Assembly: GCA_035938265.1 (NCBI GenBank)
Contig: DASZHA010000027.1
Span: forward strand, 1-12,139
Reading direction: 5' to 3'
DNA from: DASZHA01 sp035938265
GTDB taxonomy: Bacteria; Chloroflexota; Dormibacteria; DASZGP01
Length of the DNA: 12,139 nt
Shown here: positions 1-5,902 of the stretch, piece by piece
How positions within the stretch are numbered: position 1 is the stretch's first letter
Layout: the number at the start of each line of letters is the position of its first letter
The notes under the pieces: generated by a model
Database searches by the model: none
Seen by the model: the letters and a program-made list of their open reading frames with translations, nothing else
What the model was told of the DNA's origin: nothing
Made by a program: the position numbers and the translations under genes

Positions 1-438
1 GGAGATGCGGAGCAGCGGCCGCGGCTCGAGGAAGCAGGTGGCTACCCGGGCGCCCCACTCCGGGGTGGGCGCAATCGGCGGTAGGACGGAGTCGAAGTTC
101 AGGTTCCAGGAGGCTTCCACGCCATCGGACGCGATCGCGCCGCGGCAGCCGTCGGCGGCGAGGCGGTTGGCGGCGATTTCGACGTAGAACGGCTCCGCCG
201 ACGCGCTCAGCTGCTGGATCGGGAAGGTTTGCCGGAGGGCCACGTTGCGCGGCGTGCGCGATCGGTCGGTGCGCATGAACCAAACCTGGGCAACCGGCTC
301 CTCGGCCTCGTCGGTAGGGGCCCTCATGCTGTAGCGGATCCAGAACCCTCGCTCCGACTCGGGGTCGTTGAAGGCCACGTAGTAGCCCTCGTAGTGCCCT
401 CGCTTGCCCGCCTTCCAGCGGAGCCGGTTTCCTACCAT
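1..438 (-). CDS. Lipocalin/CrtC-like hypothetical protein, partial (3' end outside the window)
   Basis: A minus-strand frame stays open from an ATG at 438 to the left edge (146 codons, C-terminus missing). Two in-frame TAA codons lie just upstream of the ATG, and no other start lies between them and it, so this start is well constrained. The protein is rich in aromatic residues and beta-like: GHYEGYYVAFNDP near residues 14-26, then GFWIRYSMRAP, then VWFMRTD. Alternating hydrophobic strands with a GFWIRY segment recall the hydroxyneurosporene synthase (CrtC)/AttH-like lipocalin-type proteins. I recognise the style only and cannot name a substrate. No signal peptide or membrane segment is visible. 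It is divergent from trxB across about 120 bp. That the gene is real is fairly sure, from its natural composition and the lack of any competing gene. The family assignment is a weak inference. Confidence 0.6.
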   Translation of the reverse strand, partial: MVGNRLRWKAGKRGHYEGYYVAFNDPESERGFWIRYSMRAPTDEAEEPVAQVWFMRTDRSRTPRNVALRQTFPIQQLSASAEPFYVEIAANRLAADGCRGAIASDGVEASWNLNFDSVLPPIAPTPEWGARVATCFLEPRPLLRIS

Positions 439-450
439 GCCCGTGCTGTC

Positions 451-456
451 AGATTA
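451..456 (-). promoter_or_regulatory. Possible -10 box for the left-edge minus-strand gene
   Basis: On the minus strand the hexamer TAATCT fits the TANNNT form of a -10 box and lies 12 nt before the ATG at 438. No Shine-Dalgarno is visible, so a very short leader is possible. The box is part of a small tandem repeat (ATTAGG then ATTAGC on the plus strand, 452-463). No convincing -35 was found. Confidence 0.25.
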
Positions 457-547
457 GGATTAGCGCAACTCTGGCGGGGAGACATGGAAGCGATCCCCCT
501 GTGGTGGTGTTTTAACGATTGAGGCCGCGAGAGGGCGGCAGCCAGGT

Positions 548-552
548 AGAGG
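548..552 (+). promoter_or_regulatory. Ribosome binding site of trxB
   Basis: AGAGG lies 5 nt before the ATG at 558, with a second AGG at 544-546. It supports 558 as the start over an in-frame TTG at 519, which would add 13 residues ahead of the conserved flavoprotein N-terminus. Confidence 0.55.
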
Positions 553-557
553 TTCGA

Positions 558-1595
558 ATGTCCGAAGAGAAGCAATACGACGTGATCATAGTCGGGGCAG
601 GTCCGGCGGGTTTGGCCGCCGGCATGTACGCCGGCCGGCTCGAGCTGAAGGCACTCGCCCTTGACCGCCTGGCCCCCGGCGGGCAGTTGCTCAACACCCT
701 CGACATCGAGGACTACCCGGGCTTCGAGCACATCACCGGGCAGGAGCTCTCCGAGAAGATGGAGGCCCACGCCAAGAAGTTCGGGCTTGAGATCGACTAC
801 GACGACGTCGAGGAGATCTATAAGGAGGGCGACGAAGTCGTCGTCAGAGGCCAGCTCAACCAGTACAAGGCCCCGGCCGTGATTGTCACCGCCGGCGGCG
901 CCCCCAAGAAGCTGGACATCCCGGGTGAGGTGGAGTACGCCGGCCGCGGAGTCAGCTACTGCGCTATCTGCGACGGTGCCTTCTTCAAGGCGCAGGAGGT
1001 GGCGGTCATCGGCGGCGGCGACAGCGCCCTCGAGGAGGGCGTGTTCCTGACCCGCTACGCCAAGCGCGTGTACATCATTCACCGTCGGCAGGAGTTCCGG
1101 GCCCAGGCCATCGCCGTCAATGCGGCCAAGGCCAACGACAAGGTCGAGCTCATCCTTGACACCGTGGTTGAGGAGATCGTCGGGGATGCCGCCGCGGATG
1201 CCGGTGGCAAGGTGGTCCACCTCAAGCTGCGAAACGTCAAGACGGATGAGACGCGCGACCTCCAGGTGGGCGCCGTGTTCCCGTTTATCGGCTTCCTGCC
1301 CAACAGCAACATCTTCCGCGAGCATGTCGAACACGACGAGCTTGGCTATCTCTACACCGACACCAGCATGGCGACCAACATCCCCGGCATCTACGCCGCT
1401 GGTGACGTCCGCCACCAGCTGACCAAGCAGATCACAACCGCTGTCGGAGACGGCACCACCGCCGTCGTCGCGGTGGCCAAGCTCCTCGAGGAGCGCAACC
1501 ACCACACCGACCCCAGCGGCCAGCTGGCCGCCGAGGCCTCCGGGGCGCCGCGCCCCCCAGCCCCGAAGCAGGAAGCGAAGCAGGTCGAGGTCTAG
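558..1595 (+). CDS. trxB: Thioredoxin reductase (NADPH), TrxB type
   Basis: A 345-aa FAD-dependent cytosolic enzyme that passes electrons from NADPH to thioredoxin. FAD-binding GAGPAG lies at residues 13-18. The redox pair C135-A-I-C138 (CAICDG) lies in the NADPH domain; Ile replaces the more usual Thr. The NADPH site shows GGGDSALEE at 152-160 and HRRQEFRA at 175-182, the arginine pattern typical of NADPH use. The second FAD motif AGDVR is at 281-285. Most TrxB proteins have about 310-320 residues. The excess here is an Ala/Pro/Glu-rich tail from about residue 316, which is probably disordered. The ATG at 558 was chosen because of the AGAGG site and because MSEEKQYDVIIVGAG is a normal family start. 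No thioredoxin gene follows. The aminopeptidase starts 11 nt later, which suggests co-transcription. The function is secure; the role of the tail is unknown. Confidence 0.95.
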   Translation: MSEEKQYDVIIVGAGPAGLAAGMYAGRLELKALALDRLAPGGQLLNTLDIEDYPGFEHITGQELSEKMEAHAKKFGLEIDYDDVEEIYKEGDEVVVRGQLNQYKAPAVIVTAGGAPKKLDIPGEVEYAGRGVSYCAICDGAFFKAQEVAVIGGGDSALEEGVFLTRYAKRVYIIHRRQEFRAQAIAVNAAKANDKVELILDTVVEEIVGDAAADAGGKVVHLKLRNVKTDETRDLQVGAVFPFIGFLPNSNIFREHVEHDELGYLYTDTSMATNIPGIYAAGDVRHQLTKQITTAVGDGTTAVVAVAKLLEERNHHTDPSGQLAAEASGAPRPPAPKQEAKQVEV

Positions 1596-1606
1596 CAGAC
1601 CTCAGC

Positions 1607-3115
1607 GTGGTCGCCCGTACCGCGGCCTCTGCCGCCCGCCTCAAGGCGGATGCCCTGCTGTTCCCCGTGGTCGAAGGCGTCAAGACGCTGCCCGCGCCGG
1701 TCGCCGAGCTGGACCAGGCCCTCTCCGGGGGCCTTGGCCAGCTTCTCAGCGATGGTGGATTCACGGGTCGCCTGGGGGAGGTCGCCGACACGCTAAGCCT
1801 GGGGGCGTTGGGCGTAACCCGTGTCGCGCTGGTCGGCATGGGGCCTGCGGAGCGCCTCGACCGGGTCCGCCTGAGCAATGCGCTGCAGCTGGCCCTCCCG
1901 AAGCTGCCGGGACCTCGTGGGTCAGTTGCGCTGCAATTCGCCGAGGAAATGGTGCCCGGGGTAAACGCCGCCGACCTGGCGGAGGCGGCCGTCGAGGCTG
2001 CGGTTCTCAGCGGCTTCACGCAGGCGACACACCGGAGCCTGTCCCGGGAGGGCGCCTCGGCCCGGTCGATCGAGCGCCTGACCCTGGTCGCCTTTCCGCG
2101 CGTCGACCGGCGACGCCTGGAGGAGGCAGAGGTCCTGGCCGAGGCCACCAACTGCGCCCGCGAGCTGGTCAACACGCCGGCGTCGACGCTGACGCCGGTG
2201 GCCTTTGCTGCGGAGGCCCGGCGGCAGGCAGCCACGGCCGGCCTGGCCTTCGACGTACTCGACGAACGAGCGCTGAAGAAGCGCGGCTACGGCGCCCTCC
2301 TCGCCGTCGGCGCGGGCTCGGCCCTGGCGCCGCGACTGGTCACGCTTCGATACCGGCCCGCGGGGAGGGCCGCGCCCCGCGGCCGGCGCCTGGCCCTGGT
2401 GGGTAAGGGAATCACCTTCGACTCGGGCGGGATCTCGATCAAGCCGTCAGCCGACATGCAGTACATGAAGGGCGACATGGGCGGCGCGGCGGCGGTGCTC
2501 GGGGCGATGATCGCGATCGGACGGCTGAAGCCGCGGATCGAGGTAATCGGTGTCCTCTGCCTGGCGGAGAACATGGTCTCCGATCGGTCCATGCGCCCCG
2601 GGGACGTCGTCCGGTCGGGCAGTGGCATCACCATCGAGGTGACCAACACTGATGCCGAGGGCCGAATGGTCCTGGCCGATGGCGTTCACCATGCCGTTGG
2701 CCTCGGCGCCACCGACATCATCGACATCGCCACCCTGACCGGTGGCCAGCGGGTGGCCCTGGGCCCGGTGGCGGCCGCTGTGATCTCCGACACGCCGGCG
2801 CTGCTGGCCGAGGTGACCGCGGCCTCGCGGCTGGCGGGGGAGCGGCTGTGGGAGCTGCCTGCCTTCACGGAATACGAGACCCTGCTCGACAGTCCCATCG
2901 CCGATCTCAACAACGCGCCCGGCCCCAACGCCAGCGCCATCACCGCGGGTCTCTTCGTGCGCCGTTTTGCCGCCGGGAAGCCGTGGGTCCACCTGGACAT
3001 CGCGGCCCCCAGCTGGAACCGTGTTTCGGCCCTCAAGGAGGTCCCCAGCGGCCCCAGCGGCTTCGGCGTTCGCACCCTGGCGCGGTTGGCCCTCGGAATG
3101 GGCCAAAAGAGCTAA
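1607..3115 (+). CDS. pepA: Leucyl aminopeptidase (M17 family, PepA type)
   Basis: A 502-aa cytosolic two-metal aminopeptidase that removes N-terminal residues from peptides during protein turnover. Some family members also split Cys-Gly. Its length matches E. coli PepA (503 aa). The catalytic C-terminal domain has GKGITFDSGG with metal ligands K267 and D272, catalytic K279 (SIKPS), D290 in KGDMGG, and the M17 signature NTDAEGR at 347-353 with ligands D349 and E351 and catalytic R353. A closing AITAGLF/PWVHLDIA region (444-466) is also typical. The N-terminal 170 residues are the divergent domain expected for the family. The GTG start at 1607 has no good Shine-Dalgarno. It lies 11 nt after the trxB stop, so translation may rely on coupling. 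Function is confident; the exact start is less so. Confidence 0.93.
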   Translation: MVARTAASAARLKADALLFPVVEGVKTLPAPVAELDQALSGGLGQLLSDGGFTGRLGEVADTLSLGALGVTRVALVGMGPAERLDRVRLSNALQLALPKLPGPRGSVALQFAEEMVPGVNAADLAEAAVEAAVLSGFTQATHRSLSREGASARSIERLTLVAFPRVDRRRLEEAEVLAEATNCARELVNTPASTLTPVAFAAEARRQAATAGLAFDVLDERALKKRGYGALLAVGAGSALAPRLVTLRYRPAGRAAPRGRRLALVGKGITFDSGGISIKPSADMQYMKGDMGGAAAVLGAMIAIGRLKPRIEVIGVLCLAENMVSDRSMRPGDVVRSGSGITIEVTNTDAEGRMVLADGVHHAVGLGATDIIDIATLTGGQRVALGPVAAAVISDTPALLAEVTAASRLAGERLWELPAFTEYETLLDSPIADLNNAPGPNASAITAGLFVRRFAAGKPWVHLDIAAPSWNRVSALKEVPSGPSGFGVRTLARLALGMGQKS

Positions 3116-3131
3116 ATCTGATAGATTTGGT
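3111..3131 (+). repeat. Inverted repeat at the pepA 3' end
   Basis: AAATCT (3114-3119), a GAT loop and AGATTT (3123-3128) form a perfect 6-bp hairpin. In RNA it extends to about 9 bp with two G-U pairs (3111-3131). It overlaps the pepA stop codon. There is no U-run and the stem is AT-rich, so it is a poor intrinsic terminator. An operator or an mRNA 3'-end structure is equally possible. Confidence 0.35.
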
Positions 3132-3164
3132 CGGAAATAGCTCAAGATTGATTTTGGTTCGAAA
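3124..3164. repeat. Imperfect direct repeat pair upstream of the rhodanese-MoeB gene
   Basis: GATTTGGTCGGAAA (3124-3137) recurs as GATTTTGGTTCGAAA (3150-3164), with starts 26 bp apart. Both lie in the AT-rich gap between pepA and the rhodanese-MoeB gene, where a promoter or regulator site would be expected. No clear -35/-10 pair could be assigned. A chance match in AT-rich DNA is possible. Confidence 0.3.
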
Positions 3165-3185
3165 CAACGTGGAGACTGGAACCTG

Positions 3186-4412
3186 ATGGCGACTTTTCGC
3201 GACTTTCTGTCGGCGGCCCGCCGCGACGTCAAGGAGACCAACCCTGACGAGGTGGCCGAGCAGCTGAAGGGTGTCAACCCGCCGGTCCTGGTCGACGTCC
3301 GCGAGCCCGATGAGACCGGCATGGGGATCATCCCCGGCGCCATCGTCATGCCCCGCGGATGGTTGGAACTGCGCATCGAGCGCACGATCCCTGACAAGGA
3401 CCGGCCCGTGGTTGTCTACTGCGCCTCGGGTATCCGGTCGGTACTCAGCGCGCAGGCGATGCAGCAGATGGGCTACTCCGACGTCAAGTCGATGGCCAGC
3501 GGCTTCAACGGCTGGAAGGAGCACGGCTACAAGTTCAGCGTGCCGCAGGCGCTCAAGCCCGAGCAGCTGGCGCGCTACAGCCGCCACACCATCCTGCCCA
3601 ACGTAGGCGAGGCCGGCCAGCTCAAGCTGCTCGACGCCAAGGTGCTTCTGATCGGCGCCGGCGGCCTGGGATCACCGGCGGGTGTATACCTCGCCGCTGC
3701 CGGCGTGGGCACCATCGGTATCGTCGACTACGACGTTGTCGATGAGTCCAACCTGCAGCGACAGATCCTCCACACCACCGACCGCATCGGGATGCCCAAG
3801 ACGCAGTCGGCGGCGATCGCGATGCGGGCCCTCAACCCCGACATCAGGGTGGTAGAGCACAACACCCGGCTCAGCTCGGAGAACGTCTACGAGATCATCG
3901 AGCCCTACGACCTCATCGTCGACGGCTCCGACAACTTCGCCACCCGCTACCTGCTCAACGACGCCGCGGTCTGGAAGAAGAAGAAGATCGTCCACGGCTC
4001 GATCTTCCGCTTCGACGGTCAGGTCACCGTGCTGGATGCCGAGCACGGCCCGTGCTACCGCTGCATCTTCGGCGAGCCCCCGGACCCCGACAGCGACCTG
4101 GCGCCCAACTGCGCCGAGGCGGGCGTCCTCGGCGTCCTTCCCGGGACCCTCGGCGCGATCCAGGCAACCGAGGCCATCAAGCTGATCCTGGGCATAGGCG
4201 AGCCGTTGGTCGGCAAGCTGCTGGTCTTCGACGCGTTGGACATGTCGTTCCGCACCCTCAAGGTGCGCAAGGACCCCAACTGCCCGGTCTGCGGCGAGCA
4301 CCCCACGATCACCGAGCTGATCGACTACGAGGAGTTCTGCTCGCTTCCGCTGGACCAGCGCAATGGCCACTCGCAGGTGGCCGCTACCCCAGCCCCCGTC
4401 ACCGCCGGCTAA
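3186..4412 (+). CDS. Rhodanese-MoeB/ThiF fusion: sulfur-carrier adenylyltransferase/sulfurtransferase
   Basis: A 408-aa cytosolic protein. Residues about 16-117 are a rhodanese domain with LVDVREPDE and the persulfide-forming C79 in the loop CASGIRS. Residues about 124-385 are a MoeB/ThiF/E1-like adenylyltransferase: ATP-binding GAGGLGSP (157-164), acidic DYDVVDESNLQRQ (181-193), PKTQSA with K205, DGSDNFATRY (246-255), and a zinc site of two pairs, C290/C293 and C366/C369. Such enzymes adenylate the C-terminal Gly-Gly of MoaD-, ThiS- or CysO-like carriers and load sulfur as a thiocarboxylate. Mycobacterial MoeZ and eukaryotic Uba4 have the rhodanese at the C-terminus. Here it is N-terminal, an order known but less common. 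GGAG at 3171-3174 lies 11 nt before the ATG. No carrier gene is nearby, so molybdopterin, thiamine, cysteine or tRNA thiolation cannot be told apart. Confidence 0.9.
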   Translation: MATFRDFLSAARRDVKETNPDEVAEQLKGVNPPVLVDVREPDETGMGIIPGAIVMPRGWLELRIERTIPDKDRPVVVYCASGIRSVLSAQAMQQMGYSDVKSMASGFNGWKEHGYKFSVPQALKPEQLARYSRHTILPNVGEAGQLKLLDAKVLLIGAGGLGSPAGVYLAAAGVGTIGIVDYDVVDESNLQRQILHTTDRIGMPKTQSAAIAMRALNPDIRVVEHNTRLSSENVYEIIEPYDLIVDGSDNFATRYLLNDAAVWKKKKIVHGSIFRFDGQVTVLDAEHGPCYRCIFGEPPDPDSDLAPNCAEAGVLGVLPGTLGAIQATEAIKLILGIGEPLVGKLLVFDALDMSFRTLKVRKDPNCPVCGEHPTITELIDYEEFCSLPLDQRNGHSQVAATPAPVTAG

Positions 4413-4434
4413 AGAACGCCGCGCCCGGCGCCAG

Positions 4435-4450
4435 GCGGTTACTTAACCGC
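4435..4450. terminator. Hairpin between convergent genes, possible weak bidirectional terminator
   Basis: GCGGTT, loop ACTT, AACCGC form a perfect 6-bp stem in the 46-nt gap between the rhodanese-MoeB stop (4412) and the stop of the small minus-strand gene (4459). The position suits a shared terminator, but neither strand has a following U-run, so it may only be a pause or RNA-end structure. Confidence 0.35.
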
Positions 4451-4458
4451 GTGAGCCT

Positions 4459-4674
4459 CTAGTCTCCACCCCCGCCGCCGTTGCCGCCACCTCCCCCGGA
4501 GTCGCCGCCACTCGAACCGCCGCCTGAATCATCGCCGGCCGTGTCGACGTAGGTGGTGGTGGTGTCGCCGCCGTCGTCATCGTCTGATGTGCCCAGCCCG
4601 CGCCGGCGGACGGCGACGATCGCAACCACTGCCACGATGGCCACGATGACCGCGATCACGATGATGGGGCTCAC
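4459..4674 (-). CDS. Small single-pass membrane protein with Gly/Ser/Asp-rich tail
   Basis: A 71-aa protein of unknown function. Residues 2-22 form one strongly hydrophobic Ile/Val/Ala helix (SPIIVIAVIVAIVAVVAI), followed at once by RRR (23-25). By the positive-inside rule the C-terminus should be cytoplasmic. The rest is low complexity: an acidic DDDDGGD patch (31-37), a TTTTYVDT stretch, then Gly/Ser/Asp repeats ending in GGGGGNGGGGGD. Its GTG start at 4674 is supported by a strong GGAGGG site 6 nt upstream, one of the best in the window, which argues that the gene is real despite its simple composition. The tail recalls the C-termini of TPM/YgcG-type proteins (membrane helix, basic patch, glycine-rich end), but the globular TPM domain is absent. 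It is divergent from queG and convergent with the rhodanese-MoeB gene. Confidence 0.65.
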   Translation of the reverse strand: MSPIIVIAVIVAIVAVVAIVAVRRRGLGTSDDDDGGDTTTTYVDTAGDDSGGGSSGGDSGGGGGNGGGGGD

Positions 4675-4680
4675 TGGTCT

Positions 4681-4686
4681 CCCTCC
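4681..4686 (-). promoter_or_regulatory. Strong ribosome binding site of the small membrane protein
   Basis: On the minus strand GGAGGG lies 6 nt before the GTG at 4674. It fixes this start and is the main evidence that the 71-aa frame is translated. Confidence 0.65.
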
Positions 4687-4749
4687 GATGCGCTGGCGCG
4701 GCCATCATCATAGGGCGCCGCCGTTGGGCGCCGACGCGTATGCGCTGCC

Positions 4750-4755
4750 TAGAAT
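4750..4755 (+). promoter_or_regulatory. -10 box of queG, probable leaderless promoter
   Basis: TAGAAT fits TANNNT and ends 6 nt before the queG ATG at 4762, where transcription would begin. No Shine-Dalgarno precedes the ATG. A TTGGGC at 4724-4729 lies 20 bp upstream, long for a -35, so only the -10 is proposed. Confidence 0.45.
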
Positions 4756-4761
4756 CCGGGC

Positions 4762-5901
4762 ATGGGCTGGTCAGTTGCGCGCGACCGGCTGGTGCAGCGG
4801 GCCCTCGACGACGGTTGGGCCGCCGTCGGGGTTGGTGGCGTGGCGGCATTCGACACAGCGCGCGGGCGGGCCTTGGCGGCCGTCGAGGAGGGGCGGCTCG
4901 ATGGCATGCCCTGGTTCAGCCGGGAGCGCGTCGAGAAATCAGCGGACCTGCGCCCCCGGTACCCATGGGCCCGCGCGGTGGTGTCGCTGGCCTGGGCTTA
5001 CCGCCCCGCGGTCCCGCTCGAGGGCCTTGGCGCCGGCGAGGTCGGCCAGGGCCCGGCGGGCGCCCCCGGGCGGCCGCGTGGCAGGGTCGCCGCCTACGCC
5101 TGCCTGCCCGGCGAGGGCAGCGCCCCGGTGGATTACCACGATCGGCTGGCCCAGGGCGTCGACCGGCTGGTGCACTGGCTCGAGGGCGAGTTTGCAGAAA
5201 TGCGCAGCAAGGCCTTCATCGACCACGGCTGGGCCATGGACAAGCCGATCGCCGAGCGCGCTGGGGTGGGCTTTGTCGGCAAGAACACCACCCTGATCAG
5301 CCAGGCTGCAGGGTCCTACGTGTTGCTGGCGGACCTGCTCGTCAGCCTGCCCCTGCCGCCAACCCCGGTGTCCCAGCGCAGCTGCGGCAGCTGCCGGGCC
5401 TGCCTCCCCGCCTGTCCAACCGGCGCGCTGGTGGCGCCTGGGGTGATGGACGCGCGGCGCTGCATCTCCTACCTGACGATCGAGCACAAGGGCAGCATCC
5501 CCGAGGACCTGCGGCCCCTGATGGGCACCTGGGTCTTTGGCTGCGACCTCTGCATGGAGGCATGCCCCATCAACCAGCGGCTGGCCCCGGCGGCCGGCAA
5601 GGACCCGGGGCCGTCCACCAGGCCAGGGCCGGTGCCCTTCCCCGACCTGGTCGAGTGCCTGGAGTTGACCGACGACGAGTTCGCGGCGCGGTTCCGGGGC
5701 ACGGCCATCTGGCGGGCCGGCCGCGGCGGCCTGGCCCGCAACGCGGCGATCGCGCTGGCTAACGCCGGCGATGGCGCCGCGATCACGGTCCTCAAGCGAG
5801 CCCGCGACAGCGACCCCGACCCGGTGGTGCGCGAGGCAGCGGAGTGGGCGATGCTGCGGCTTGGCCAGGTGACGGCGTCCGCTGCCAGCGGCGACGTCTA
5901 G
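4762..5901 (+). CDS. queG: Epoxyqueuosine reductase QueG
   Basis: A 379-aa cytosolic iron-sulfur, cobalamin-dependent enzyme that reduces epoxyqueuosine to queuosine at the wobble base of tRNAs with GUN anticodons. Catalytic Asp is probably D154 in AFIDHGWAMDKPIAERAG, followed by FVGKNT (171-176), close to the family's WIGKNT. Two [4Fe-4S] clusters come from CGSCRACLPACP (C208, C211, C214, C218) and from C234 plus CDLCMEACP (C261, C264, C268), giving all eight cysteines of a bacterial-ferredoxin-like pair. The C-terminus from about 325 is a HEAT-like helical repeat (NAAIALANAG and VREAAEWAMLRL), as in full-length QueG. The ATG at 4762 has no Shine-Dalgarno but a TAGAAT box in front, so the mRNA may be leaderless. 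It converges with the TGT-like gene, with one base between the stop codons. No other queuosine gene is in the window. Confidence 0.95.
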   Translation: MGWSVARDRLVQRALDDGWAAVGVGGVAAFDTARGRALAAVEEGRLDGMPWFSRERVEKSADLRPRYPWARAVVSLAWAYRPAVPLEGLGAGEVGQGPAGAPGRPRGRVAAYACLPGEGSAPVDYHDRLAQGVDRLVHWLEGEFAEMRSKAFIDHGWAMDKPIAERAGVGFVGKNTTLISQAAGSYVLLADLLVSLPLPPTPVSQRSCGSCRACLPACPTGALVAPGVMDARRCISYLTIEHKGSIPEDLRPLMGTWVFGCDLCMEACPINQRLAPAAGKDPGPSTRPGPVPFPDLVECLELTDDEFAARFRGTAIWRAGRGGLARNAAIALANAGDGAAITVLKRARDSDPDPVVREAAEWAMLRLGQVTASAASGDV

Positions 5902-5902
5902 G

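Noticed and set aside
519..557. An upstream in-frame TTG as the start of trxB
   Set aside because: It adds 13 residues with no family counterpart, while the ATG at 558 has an AGAGG site at good distance.
432..1505. A 357-codon minus-strand open frame opposite trxB
   Set aside because: It is antisense to a clear thioredoxin reductase, has no recognisable motif, and its Val/Leu/Asp/Gly-rich composition is the mirror of GC-rich codon use.
3100..3175. A tRNA suggested by GGTTCGAAA at 3156-3164
   Set aside because: The T-loop-like string has no pairing 5-bp T stem, and no acceptor, D-arm or anticodon stem could be built around it.
4740..5762. A 340-codon plus-strand frame overlapping queG in another frame
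   Set aside because: It is Arg/Gly/Pro-rich out-of-frame translation of queG, which holds all eight iron-sulfur cysteines in the other frame.
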